56,786 bases of DNA from Oscillospiraceae bacterium (GTDB lineage: Bacteria > Bacillota > Clostridia > Oscillospirales > UBA929): assembly GCA_009780275.1 (NCBI GenBank), contig WRAI01000013.1, forward strand, positions 1-56,786, given 5' to 3'. Below, piece after piece: positions 1-8,354 of this stretch. Under the pieces are notes generated by a model. The model was not told the DNA's origin, searched no databases, and worked only from the letters and a program-made list of their open reading frames with translations. Each line of letters begins with the position of its first letter. The stretch's first letter is position 1. Position numbers and translations under genes: made by a program.

Positions 1-69
1 CCACTTGTGAGTATTCGCGGCCGAATAACAGGCTGGTTGTTGTGGCTCGGAAAGTATAAAGTTTAATTG

Positions 70-112
70 AAAACAAAAAAGAGAATTAAAAGACATAAAT
101 CCCTTAATTCTC
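70..112 (-). terminator. Rho-independent terminator of tRNA-Leu
   Basis: On the minus strand a 9-bp stem (bases 104-112 pairing with 81-89) is followed by a T-rich run at 80-70. It lies 8 bases beyond the encoded CCA end of tRNA-Leu, so it most likely ends that transcript. Confidence 0.75.
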
Positions 113-119
113 CCCGTTG

Positions 120-206
120 TGGTGCGGCTAAGAGGACTTGAACCTCCATGGAATTGCTTCCACATGGACCTGAACCATGCGCGTCTGCCAGTTCCGCCAT
201 AGCCGC
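120..206 (-). tRNA. tRNA-Leu (anticodon CAG)
   Basis: The reverse complement folds as a class II tRNA with a long variable arm. The acceptor stem GCGGCTA/TAGCCGC closes it, the seven-base anticodon loop reads TTCAGGT giving anticodon CAG, and the 3' CCA is encoded at 120-122. It has its own perfect promoter upstream and a terminator downstream, so it is a single-gene transcription unit. Confidence 0.95.
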
Positions 207-224
207 ACGACATTTGACTTTGGC

Positions 225-253
225 ATTATACTATGATTTAACAGCCATGTCAA
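225..253 (-). promoter_or_regulatory. Consensus sigma-A promoter for tRNA-Leu
   Basis: Read on the minus strand, TTGACA (253-248) and TATAAT (230-225) are separated by exactly 17 bases. Both boxes match the consensus perfectly and the tRNA 5' end is 19 bases downstream of the -10 box, as expected for a strong stable-RNA promoter. Confidence 0.9.
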
Positions 254-277
254 GGGGGCAGACGTAAATCTGCCTCC
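254..277. repeat. Nine-bp hairpin abutting the tRNA-Leu promoter
   Basis: Bases 254-262 pair with 269-277 around a 6-base loop, with one G-U pair. The hairpin directly adjoins the -35 box of the tRNA-Leu promoter. It lacks a T-run, so it is not a convincing terminator. Related GGCG-type hairpins occur near 8010 and 17590, which suggests a degenerate intergenic repeat. Confidence 0.4.
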
Positions 278-335
278 ATTTTAGACGCACGATGAGAGGC
301 TTTGCTAATGCCTTTTGTGCATGTTCTCTCTGAAA

Positions 336-364
336 GCGAAAAGGGGCGAACACAGTCCGCCCCT
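336..364 (-). terminator. Terminator after the SLH metallophosphoesterase gene
   Basis: A 7-bp GC-rich stem (358-364 with 342-348) is followed on the minus strand by TTTTCGCTTT. It begins 11 bases past the stop codon at 375. The T-run is interrupted, so termination strength is uncertain. Confidence 0.55.
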
Positions 365-374
365 CAGTGTTACA

Positions 375-3300
375 CTATGCCATTGGTGGCTCACGCCATT
401 CAACTTCCAACATCATGCGCACCATGCCGGTGAGCAGTTGTTGCGTATGAAATTCAAAGTTAGGATTAAAGATAAATGCCGGCGTACCCGGAGGCGTGCC
501 TGCACTGGCCGTGCTTGTCATAACTCTGTGATAATACAAGAATGATACTGCGTCACGCGCCCAAGACTGGATGCCGCCCTGGCCGCCGCCGATGTGCCAA
601 TCGGCAAAGGCGGTCGCATCGGGGAAGTCCTCTGTTTCATAGCCCAATGCCGTCATCATGCGCGCCAAGCCAACGGCTGCCTCAGCACGTGTCAGCGTGT
701 AATTTGGTCCGAAACCGAACACACCGCCAAATTCACCGCCACGCAAGATATCCATAAGCGCCAATGCTTGGATTTCAATAAACTGTGGATGAGTTGCCGG
801 CACATCAGGGAAGAGCGGCGTAACAGGAATTGCAGGAAGATCGATGGCGTTTCTATCCGCCCAATCGGTCACAACTTGACTAATATTCTCTAAGCCTGTA
901 TACGCTACCATGTAGTCGGCCAGTAATTCGGCGATATACCAGCGCGGCGCGCCCGCACGATACAATACACCTTCAGGTAGTGTTGCACCTACAATGCCGG
1001 CGTTGCGCGCGCGCACCATATCGGAATAGGCCCAGCTGTTCGGGGTGTCTGCGGCTATGGGCGCCGTGGTGTACGCCGCTTGCGTGAATACAGGCGTGAA
1101 GGTTATCAAACCTGTTTCAGCATCGGTGATGGTGGCAAACCAGCCAATGCCGTCTGACAAGGCAGCATTGGCGCTGATTGTTGTACCACTGGCAACGCCA
1201 GTCTCTGTAACAATGGGTGGTGCAACCAAGTCAATGGCATATGCACTGAACGCATTTGTCGTCAAGCGACGGTTGGTCGGACGCCATTCAACGTCAACCG
1301 AGCCGGTGTCAACATTGGCGTGGAAGGCGTTATAGCGATCGACCCACGGCGAATATGTTGTAAAGTCCATGCCGTCGTCAGTGATGGTCATGTAGCGGAA
1401 GAAAGCGTCATGGTTGGATTGAAAGTAGCTGTTGGTGCTGGTAATCAAACGCGAAACGTCAACTGTTTGATAGTTCATCATCATTTCAAGCACCACACTG
1501 CCGTCGTCACGTGTGCGGTAATGCGTCACCGCGCCGCGGTCGTGACCGCAGAGAACAACTTGAATAGCAGGATTGGGGTTGATGATGTTATCCCAAATGC
1601 CTTGGCCAACAGCCCGCTGAGAGCCGCCGTAGCTTATGTTGAAACGTCCGCCGCCGTTGTGGCTCAGGTATTGATGAACCTGCACAATAATGTTGCGGTG
1701 ACCGTATTGCTCAATCAGTCCCTCGACCCAAGTCTGCGTTGCGGCATTGGCTTCGCGCCCCATACCTAAGTTGATGAACAAGAAGTCGCGTCCGCCCATA
1801 GTAATCAAGTTGTAGCTGTGAATATTCTGGTCGTCGTGGAAGCCGTAATGATCTTGCCCCGCGAAACGTTGCGCGCCAAACCATTGCGCAAACTGTGTGT
1901 AATCGCCCATGTCGAACCATTCGCCGGGCGGCAATCCGCCCGGCGGGTTGCCGACTTCATGGTTGCCTGCGACAACGCCCCAAGGTACGCCGTATGTGTC
2001 CAAAATGCCAAATGCCTCGCTGGCGACTTCCCATTGGCCGTGACCAATCGGGCCGCTGCTGATGATGTCACCGCTGTGCGTCATGTAAGCAATGTAGCCG
2101 TCACGATAACGCCAAGCAACGTGCTGCATGAGTATGTTGTAAAGCCCGACAATGTCAGTAAAGTCATAGTTTGTCCGTGTGGCGTTGATGGTCGGCCCTC
2201 TCTCGGCTTCACGCAATGATAAGAACAGCGGTAAATGCTGTGTATCGGCAAGCCAAGCAAATGTATCGGCACCGTTGCCGACCATAACGACCTCGGCGCG
2301 CGCTCTGAGTTCACCATTTACCGCGTAAGTGCCGGCGTTGACAACAACGCTGGCATCTAAGCTGCCGCCGCGTGTGCCGACGGTCTCCCAAGTGCCGGTG
2401 TTGGGATTATATACTGAGAAGCGCACACGCTCGCCGCCTATGCTTTCGCCGCTGTAACTGAGCGCAACATCACCGGTGTAGTTGCCCACGTCGACGGTGA
2501 ACTCGTGCGCGGGAATTGCCGTCGTTGTTTCTGTCGTCAAATCTACACCGAGCATGGTCAGGCCGCGTAATTGGGCATTGTTTAAGGCTTGGACGCCGCT
2601 GTCGCGTGCTGTCGTGCCACTTACCGACAGTGGCGCGACAGTGAAGATGGTAACGTCCATCGGGTCGCCGCCCGGCGATTCAACAACAAACTCAAAATTG
2701 TTGCCATCCATAGAAAAGTCACGCGCGGCGGGGAAAACCAAGTCGTTGAATACAACAAATTCGACGGTTCTCATCACATTGCCGTTTTCGCGCAGTTCAA
2801 GTGTATGACGTCCGTTAGGCAACATCGTAGTATCAAGCGTGTAGGCCGCTGACGAAACGATAGCCGATAAGTCTTGACCCGTTACATCAAAAACAATGTC
2901 AAGTACGGGCGAGGTGTTTGGCATATTGCCGTTCCAGCCGTCGCCTATGCGGGTTTGTGCACCCGGCACATAGTTGGAAGGCACTACCGTATGTGCCGTG
3001 CTGCCCTGGGCAGTGTGCGGGAATTGAATGAGTTGTGCCGGCTGAAGAATTGTGCCGGCAAGGTTTGGCAGTGTGAGAGATATATTGCGAACAAAGAAGT
3101 CTTTTAGATTGTGGGGTTCAAACCCGTTGCCAAACGGCGTTTCACCCAGGATAAACATATATGTCAGTGTGCCCGAAGCAATACGCAGCGTAACTGTATT
3201 ATTCTCAACAACCAGTTGCTGGTTCAGTGGTACACTACTCGTCTCCCATCGGCCGGTAACATTGCCATCATTTGTGATGTGGCCCATAAAGTTGGTTTGC

Positions 3301-4280
3301 AGCACATCATTCATTAACAGACCTATATTGGGCAATCGGGTGGCATCGTGGAGTTCGCTATGCTCAAACGTCAGCCTTGCTGTTTCGGCGATCGGCATAG
3401 TGTTTAGCAGTGTTCCATTGAGTGCAAGGCTGAGTTCGCCGCTTCCGTGCGGGGCTTGGTAAAGCAAGTCAATTTCGCCGCTGAGTACGTCGTTGTCCTC
3501 GACATTGATGTCAAAGTCGGGGCGTGGCTGCACTGGGCCTGGTGTGGTGCGCGGCTGCCACGGACCGTGCGCGTCGCGCTCGGCTTGGCGGTAACGCACA
3601 ATTTCGCCGTATGCATTAGTATCGCCCGGACGAGGTTGTGACGCGATGTAAATCTCGCGGAATTCTACTGAGTGATACTGGTCAACAACTGCTGTCAAGC
3701 TGATGCCGGTGATGTTGATAACGCCACCGCTTGCTAGACTGGCAAGGGTTTGGTTTGCCAAAGGGCTCCAACGGCGGAACAAGGTTTGGCGTAGGTCGAC
3801 ACGAACCATTTGCGAGTCGATGGCATCGGCCTCGGCCCATGAGCCTACGGCATGGAACGCCGGACTGATGTGCCAATCTTGGTTGTTGACTTCTAAAATC
3901 AAGTTCCAGTGCGGGCTGACAATGCGCCCGCCGCTTGCATGTTCGGGGATATATACATCAAGGAATAAGTAAGGCGTTTCATTGACATTGACGTTGAAAT
4001 TGACTCTGGCACTGGTGCCGCGCCATCCAACGTTGTTGGCCGTGTGGAAGTGACTGTTGGTGATAATTACTGTGCCGTCGCTTTCAACTGCGACGGTGCC
4101 GACTTCCATGCCGGCCTCTACGGCCTGTGTCCCGATAATAGTGCCGGGCGTAAAGGTGCCGGGTGCAAGGAAGTTGTGTACCGCATCGCTGCCTGCCTGT
4201 GCTAACGGCGCAGACAGTCCGACAGTGCTGAGCAGTAGAGCTATCGCAAGGACGACACTGAGGATATTTTTGCGCTTCAT
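375..4280 (-). CDS. Secreted SLH-domain metallophosphoesterase
   Basis: This 1301-residue protein starts with a signal peptide (residues 1-30, AQA cleavage site). Residues about 30-670 form an uncharacterised beta-rich ectodomain. Residues about 675-960 are a calcineurin-like metallophosphoesterase, seen from DTQ near 677, SGD, GNHE near 773, a VHQ motif and GHDR near 911; these bind the two-metal centre in the family. Residues 1075-1301 carry S-layer-homology repeats, which in Firmicutes bind pyruvylated secondary wall polymer. The likely role is hydrolysis of phosphoesters (nucleotides, phytate or teichoic-type polymers) at the cell surface; the substrate cannot be told. AAGGAG lies 7 bases before the ATG. 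It is monocistronic, with a terminator downstream. Confidence 0.85.
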   Translation of the reverse strand: MKRKNILSVVLAIALLLSTVGLSAPLAQAGSDAVHNFLAPGTFTPGTIIGTQAVEAGMEVGTVAVESDGTVIITNSHFHTANNVGWRGTSARVNFNVNVNETPYLFLDVYIPEHASGGRIVSPHWNLILEVNNQDWHISPAFHAVGSWAEADAIDSQMVRVDLRQTLFRRWSPLANQTLASLASGGVINITGISLTAVVDQYHSVEFREIYIASQPRPGDTNAYGEIVRYRQAERDAHGPWQPRTTPGPVQPRPDFDINVEDNDVLSGEIDLLYQAPHGSGELSLALNGTLLNTMPIAETARLTFEHSELHDATRLPNIGLLMNDVLQTNFMGHITNDGNVTGRWETSSVPLNQQLVVENNTVTLRIASGTLTYMFILGETPFGNGFEPHNLKDFFVRNISLTLPNLAGTILQPAQLIQFPHTAQGSTAHTVVPSNYVPGAQTRIGDGWNGNMPNTSPVLDIVFDVTGQDLSAIVSSAAYTLDTTMLPNGRHTLELRENGNVMRTVEFVVFNDLVFPAARDFSMDGNNFEFVVESPGGDPMDVTIFTVAPLSVSGTTARDSGVQALNNAQLRGLTMLGVDLTTETTTAIPAHEFTVDVGNYTGDVALSYSGESIGGERVRFSVYNPNTGTWETVGTRGGSLDASVVVNAGTYAVNGELRARAEVVMVGNGADTFAWLADTQHLPLFLSLREAERGPTINATRTNYDFTDIVGLYNILMQHVAWRYRDGYIAYMTHSGDIISSGPIGHGQWEVASEAFGILDTYGVPWGVVAGNHEVGNPPGGLPPGEWFDMGDYTQFAQWFGAQRFAGQDHYGFHDDQNIHSYNLITMGGRDFLFINLGMGREANAATQTWVEGLIEQYGHRNIIVQVHQYLSHNGGGRFNISYGGSQRAVGQGIWDNIINPNPAIQVVLCGHDRGAVTHYRTRDDGSVVLEMMMNYQTVDVSRLITSTNSYFQSNHDAFFRYMTITDDGMDFTTYSPWVDRYNAFHANVDTGSVDVEWRPTNRRLTTNAFSAYAIDLVAPPIVTETGVASGTTISANAALSDGIGWFATITDAETGLITFTPVFTQAAYTTAPIAADTPNSWAYSDMVRARNAGIVGATLPEGVLYRAGAPRWYIAELLADYMVAYTGLENISQVVTDWADRNAIDLPAIPVTPLFPDVPATHPQFIEIQALALMDILRGGEFGGVFGFGPNYTLTRAEAAVGLARMMTALGYETEDFPDATAFADWHIGGGQGGIQSWARDAVSFLYYHRVMTSTASAGTPPGTPAFIFNPNFEFHTQQLLTGMVRMMLEVEWREPPMA

Positions 4281-4361
4281 GGTGGGTTCTCCTTTTTATA
4301 TTTCTCTAGGCGTTTGGTAATAGATACAGCCATCATAGCATATTTGGACAAACAATGCAAG

Positions 4362-4392
4362 AAAAAATCTTTGCCCCTGGCAAAGATTTTTT
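4362..4392 (-). terminator. Bidirectional terminator after glyQS
   Basis: A 14-bp perfect stem (4362-4375 with 4379-4392) has a 3-base loop and A/T-runs on both sides. It sits 65 bases past the glyQS stop codon and would also shield the SLH-phosphoesterase gene from read-through. Confidence 0.85.
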
Positions 4393-4457
4393 GAAATACT
4401 TGTTTATATAATGGAATGCCTGTGCATGCGCCTCATATCAAGGTTAAAAGCACAAAA

Positions 4458-5837
4458 TCAATACACCAACTTCTCCGTCAAATATGCCGTCAGTTCATCA
4501 ATTTTTACGCGTTCTTGCACCATTGTGTCGCGGTCACGGACAGTGACTGCATTGTCTCCTGCCGTCTCAAAGTCAACGGTGATGCAGTATGGCGTGCCGA
4601 TTTCATCCTGGCGCCGATAGCGCTTGCCAATTGAGCCGGCCTCATCATAATCGCACATAAATTTTTTGCAGAGTAACTCGTAGATAGGCGTGCACTCATC
4701 GGCCAGCTTTTTAGATAAGGGTAAGATTGCTGCTTTATATGGCGCGATGGCGTGGTGCAGGCGCAACACAACGCGCGTATCGTTCTCGGCGACGGTTTCT
4801 TCCTCATAGGCGTCAACCAGGCAGAGCAACGCCAGCCTATCTACACCGATAGCCGGCTCAATGACATAGGGAATGTACTTCTCTTCGCCCTCTTCGCCGA
4901 CTTCCATCGACTGGCCTGATGCCGCTTGATGACTTTTTAAGTCAAAATCACTACGGTGGGCAACACCCCACAATTCGCCCCAGCCGAATGGGAATTTATA
5001 TTCAAAGTCAGTTGTGGCTTTGGAATAGTGCGATAGCTCATCTTCACTGTGATCGCGCAGGCGCAGATTTTCTTCCTTGATGCCTAAGCCGAGCAGAAAG
5101 TCCTTGCAAAATTGTTTCCAATAGGCGAACCATTCCATATCGGTGCCGGGCTTGCAGAAGAATTCCATCTCCATTTGCTCAAATTCACGCGTACGGAACG
5201 TGAAATTGCCTGGTGTGATTTCATTGCGAAAACTTTTGCCGATTTGCGCTACACCGAATGGAACTTTGCGCCGCGTAGTGCGTTTGATGTTTTGGAAGTT
5301 GACAAAGATGCCCTGCGCCGTTTCGGGGCGCAGATACAGCTCGGTAGAGCTTTCGTCGGTCACGCCTTGGTGGGTTTTGAACATCATGTTAAACTTGCGG
5401 ATTGACGTAAAATCATGTTTGCCGCAATGCGGACAGTTGATTATATATTCTTCAATAATAGCCAGCATGGCATCGTTGTCCATGCCCTCAGGCTTGATGT
5501 CGAGCTTTCTGGCTTTGGCGTAATCTTCAATTAAATGGTCGGCGCGATGGCGCATTTTGCAGCCCTTGCAGTCAATCAGCGGGTCGTTGAAGTTGACAAC
5601 ATGACCGCTGGCCTGCCATACCGCGCTATTCAGCAAAATCGAACTGTCCAAGCCGACATTGTAAGGACACTCCTGTACGAATTTTTGCCACCATGCCTTT
5701 TTTAAGTTGTTTTTCAGCTCAACGCCGAGCGGGCCGTAATCCCAAGAATTGGCTAAGCCGCCGTAAATCTCGCTGCCGGCATAGACGTAGCCGCGGCCCT
5801 TGCACAGTGCAACGATTTTATCCATTGTGACTGACAT
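4458..5837 (-). CDS. glyQS: Glycyl-tRNA synthetase (class II, dimeric type)
   Basis: This 459-residue enzyme charges tRNA-Gly with glycine. It is the single-chain homodimeric form, not the alpha2beta2 form. The N-terminus contains the family signature around [11 protein letters not shown] and WDYGPLG, motif 2 around [20 protein letters not shown], and a Cys pair CKGCKMRH followed by CPHCGK consistent with the zinc-binding insertion. The C-terminal anticodon-binding domain runs from about residue 360. GGAGG lies before the chosen ATG at 5837. The leader is too short for a T-box, unlike many Firmicutes glycyl-tRNA synthetase genes. Confidence 0.97.
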   Translation of the reverse strand: MSVTMDKIVALCKGRGYVYAGSEIYGGLANSWDYGPLGVELKNNLKKAWWQKFVQECPYNVGLDSSILLNSAVWQASGHVVNFNDPLIDCKGCKMRHRADHLIEDYAKARKLDIKPEGMDNDAMLAIIEEYIINCPHCGKHDFTSIRKFNMMFKTHQGVTDESSTELYLRPETAQGIFVNFQNIKRTTRRKVPFGVAQIGKSFRNEITPGNFTFRTREFEQMEMEFFCKPGTDMEWFAYWKQFCKDFLLGLGIKEENLRLRDHSEDELSHYSKATTDFEYKFPFGWGELWGVAHRSDFDLKSHQAASGQSMEVGEEGEEKYIPYVIEPAIGVDRLALLCLVDAYEEETVAENDTRVVLRLHHAIAPYKAAILPLSKKLADECTPIYELLCKKFMCDYDEAGSIGKRYRRQDEIGTPYCITVDFETAGDNAVTVRDRDTMVQERVKIDELTAYLTEKLVY

Positions 5838-5866
5838 TACGATACCTCCGTGAATTATATGGAGGT

Positions 5867-5895
5867 ATTATAACACAACTGTGCCGACAAGGCAA
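5867..5895 (-). promoter_or_regulatory. Promoter of glyQS
   Basis: On the minus strand TTGCCT (5895-5890) and TATAAT (5872-5867) are 17 bases apart. Transcription would begin near 5860, leaving a leader of only about 23 bases before the ATG. Confidence 0.75.
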
Positions 5896-5918
5896 GCCGG
5901 AGTGCTCGCTTGCATCCT

Positions 5919-6587
5919 TTATATTTCCTCAATCTTCACAACCACTTCCCACTCCTTGATTTCAACGCTAAATTTAACCGTGCGCTGTGCTGTATTTTTT
6001 AGCTTCAAGTCAAGGTTGCCATAGTAGACTGTGGCATCTTCGCCATCCTCGATATAAGGGATTTCGTTTTCGTCATGGTCATGATATTCGACAATCTCCA
6101 TGCTGAAGTCTTGGGCGGCATTATATAATGTCGTGGCAATTTGGCAGATGCCGCCGCCGTATTCGTCCACCTTTTCACCATCAACAAAAATCTTGGCTTT
6201 CTTATATCCGCGTTCGGGCGTGCGTGCGCCGACTGTTTCGTTGAATGAGAACGTTGCGCCTGGCGCAACAGTCGCAATACTGATGGACTCGGCGGCAAGC
6301 TTAAGGTTAGTGACACGACCATCTTGACGGTCAATGATAGGTGTTTTGAATGTGGCGGCTTTAAGTGGCTGGGGTGTGGGTATGGGTGGCGTAAGGCGCG
6401 GTGCTCTCATCGCGTCGCGACTTGATGAGGTAGGTGTAGGTGAAGCCTGTATGGGAGAGGTAGGGTGTAGCAACTCCGGTGTGATGTGCGTAGCAGGTGC
6501 AAGTGTGGGGGCGACGGCTCTCGATTGACCGTGACATGCCGAAAACAACATTAACACCATCGACAACATAATGGCAACACGTCTCAT
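5919..6587 (-). CDS. VanW family protein, possible lipoprotein
   Basis: This is a 222-residue exported protein. Residues 1-20 form a hydrophobic signal ending in LFSAC, a weak lipobox. A Pro/Thr/Ser-rich linker follows to about residue 75. The VanW domain then shows the conserved FSFNETVG and GGGICQIATTLYNAA blocks. VanW is found in vancomycin-resistance clusters and widely in Firmicutes, but its biochemical role is not established; a link to peptidoglycan is inferred from its partner here. The start at 6587 overlaps the carboxypeptidase stop as ATGA, implying translational coupling. An in-frame ATG at 6632 is possible but would begin inside the upstream gene without a ribosome site and would bury the signal peptide. 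Confidence 0.85.
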   Translation of the reverse strand: MRRVAIMLSMVLMLFSACHGQSRAVAPTLAPATHITPELLHPTSPIQASPTPTSSSRDAMRAPRLTPPIPTPQPLKAATFKTPIIDRQDGRVTNLKLAAESISIATVAPGATFSFNETVGARTPERGYKKAKIFVDGEKVDEYGGGICQIATTLYNAAQDFSMEIVEYHDHDENEIPYIEDGEDATVYYGNLDLKLKNTAQRTVKFSVEIKEWEVVVKIEEI

Positions 6588-7726
6588 CGCACCGTCACAA
6601 GCTCCAGCAAGTCTTGAAAAAAGTGTTTCCACGTCTTGCGGCCGACGCTGTCTCGAGCCACGATGTCATGATTGGCCATTATTTCGCCATCAAGCGTGAC
6701 AGTCAATTCGCCCAGTTTCTGGCCTTGCTCAATGGGAGCTTGTACGTCGTCGGCAATGTCAATGCTTATTTCAATGGCATTGGATTTGCTCTTCTCAACC
6801 AGTATGCGCTCACCACCTGCGACAAGAGGCATAACAGTCGCCTCCAAGCCTTGCAGGACAGGCACGGGCGAAAGTTCGCCCTCGGGCATAGTGTTTTTCA
6901 GCGCATAGTTGGCAAAGCCGAAGTCGAGTAAATCGCGTGCCGCTTTAAAGCGCAAATCCGACGTTTCGGCCGCCATGACAACGGCGATAAGCTCCAAATC
7001 ATCCCGCTCGGCGCTAGCGGCAATACAGCATTTTGCCTTGCCTGTTGAGCCGGTTTTCAGACCCGACGCGCCGGGATAAAAACGGACCATCTTGTTGGTG
7101 TTATCAAGCCCGAACATGCCGTCGCGCAACGTATCTTGCCAGATGGTGGTGTACTCCTTCACCCCGGGGTGATATTTGAGCAGCGCGGCACTCATCAAGG
7201 CGATGTCGTGCGCGGTCGTGATGTGGTCGTCGGCGTCCAGTCCGCAGCAGTTGACAAAGTGCGTGTTACTCATGCCAAGTTCGTGAGCACGGCCGTTCAT
7301 CTTGCCGACAAAACTACTCTCGGCACCGCTGATATGCTCGGCCAACGCAACCGAGGCATCATTGCCTGAGGCGATAACCATGCCTTTCATCAAGTCATGG
7401 ACGGTGTACTGTTCGCCCTCTTCTAAGAACACTTGGCTGCCGCCCATGCTCTGTGCGTGGGCACTGATGGTGACTTTGTCGTCGCGATTAATCAGCCCGC
7501 TGTCGAGAGCCTCCATAACAAGCAGCATGGTCATAACTTTAGTGACGCTGGCAGGCGCGAGTTTTTCATGGGAATTTTGTTCGTAGATGATTTTGCCCGT
7601 TTCTTTTTCAATCAGGCAGACAGACGGAGCATCAACCGACGGCGGCACAGGTGCAGACATTGCCGTGACGCCTAAAAGTAGCAATATGCACAAAATGAGC
7701 GATAAGCTGGATTTCAAAAATTTCAT
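6584..7726 (-). CDS. dacF: D-alanyl-D-alanine carboxypeptidase (PBP5/DacF type)
   Basis: This 380-residue penicillin-binding protein trims the terminal D-Ala from peptidoglycan stem peptides outside the membrane. A signal peptide covers residues 1-25. The three active-site motifs are present: SVTK at 60-63 with the nucleophilic Ser60, SGN at 120-122 and KTG at 224-226. A beta-rich PBP5 C-terminal domain follows, and the protein ends in an amphipathic segment (KHFFQDLLELV) of the kind that anchors these enzymes to the membrane. AAGGAG lies 8 bases before the ATG at 7726; an upstream in-frame start at 7813 lies inside a terminator and is rejected. The gene is coupled to the VanW gene by a 4-base overlap. 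Confidence 0.93.
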   Translation of the reverse strand: MKFLKSSLSLILCILLLLGVTAMSAPVPPSVDAPSVCLIEKETGKIIYEQNSHEKLAPASVTKVMTMLLVMEALDSGLINRDDKVTISAHAQSMGGSQVFLEEGEQYTVHDLMKGMVIASGNDASVALAEHISGAESSFVGKMNGRAHELGMSNTHFVNCCGLDADDHITTAHDIALMSAALLKYHPGVKEYTTIWQDTLRDGMFGLDNTNKMVRFYPGASGLKTGSTGKAKCCIAASAERDDLELIAVVMAAETSDLRFKAARDLLDFGFANYALKNTMPEGELSPVPVLQGLEATVMPLVAGGERILVEKSKSNAIEISIDIADDVQAPIEQGQKLGELTVTLDGEIMANHDIVARDSVGRKTWKHFFQDLLELVTVR

Positions 7727-7802
7727 GTCATTTCTCCTTGTGGTGGTGTCATGCAATAGCGTTTGAAAAATTGTGACATTGCATACAAGGAAAAAATCAA
7801 CA

Positions 7803-7846
7803 AAAAGCCTCACAAAGATAGAGATGTTCTATCAAGTGAGGCTTTT
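7803..7846. terminator. Bidirectional terminator
   Basis: An 11-bp outer stem (7803-7813 with 7836-7846) encloses a 6-bp inner stem (7817-7822 with 7828-7833), with A/T-runs on both flanks. It lies between the HPr-like gene with its adjacent remnant and the dacF-vanW operon. Confidence 0.8.
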
Positions 7847-7850
7847 GTGC

Positions 7851-8027
7851 TTATTTAAATTTCAAAACATCTGTGTGTGAAAGAATCTGCCTTGATTTAG
7901 GATATAAAGCCCATCTAAACGCTGGGTGAACGTCCCAATCATAGCCAAAATCAGAATAACTTGCGGTTAAATATTTGTTTTCTTCAAAGCGTTTTCTGTC
8001 AATGAAGCCGCCCCTACGAAGCTTTTG
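7851..8027 (-). pseudogene. C-terminal remnant of a lost gene
   Basis: The minus strand holds a 58-codon open frame with no ATG, GTG or TTG start that ends at TAA 7853-7851. Its translation looks like real protein, rich in aromatic residues (SYSDFGYDWDVHPAFRWALY). An in-frame TGA closes it upstream. I read this as the 3' end of a gene whose 5' part has been deleted. The family is not recognised. Confidence 0.4.
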
Positions 8028-8031
8028 TCAA

Positions 8032-8265
8032 CTAAACTACGAATTGTTTGATCTGCGCGTAGAACTCGGCACCTTCTTCATCGGTGCCTTGTACGCTGAC
8101 TTTGACCGGCTTGGTCAGGTCTATGCTGAACAGACCCATGATGCTCTTGGCGTCAATGACGTAGCGACCGCTGACAATGTCAATGTCGAACATCTGCGCT
8201 GCCGCCGTGTTGACAAACAACTTGACATCGTTGATGGAGTTGAGGAGTACATTAAATTCTTTCAT
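8032..8265 (-). CDS. HPr-like protein lacking the catalytic histidine
   Basis: This 77-residue protein has the HPr fold pattern. The regulatory serine region is well kept (KSIMGLFSIDL, Ser41, equivalent to HPr Ser46). The segment that should contain His15 (normally G-[IL]-H-A-R-P-A) reads SINDVKLFVN, so it cannot accept phosphate from enzyme I. This resembles Crh of Bacillus, which acts only in CcpA-dependent catabolite control. A regulatory role is inferred. AAGGAAGG precedes the ATG at 8265; the upstream in-frame start at 8325 lacks a ribosome site. Confidence 0.8.
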   Translation of the reverse strand: MKEFNVLLNSINDVKLFVNTAAAQMFDIDIVSGRYVIDAKSIMGLFSIDLTKPVKVSVQGTDEEGAEFYAQIKQFVV

Positions 8266-8354
8266 AGATAGACCCTTCCTTCTTGCCAAAATTTGGTACG
8301 CTGTGATATGCTTAGTGTACACCACTTCGAATAAAAATGCAAGGGGAATTTTTT

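Noticed and set aside
5844..5866. Inverted repeat ACCTCC...GGAGGT that could hide the glyQS ribosome site
   Set aside because: The upstream arm lies between the -10 box and the expected transcription start, so it is probably not in the mRNA.
5838..5918. Possible T-box riboswitch ahead of glyQS
   Set aside because: The promoter sits about 30 bases before the start codon, leaving no room for a T-box leader.
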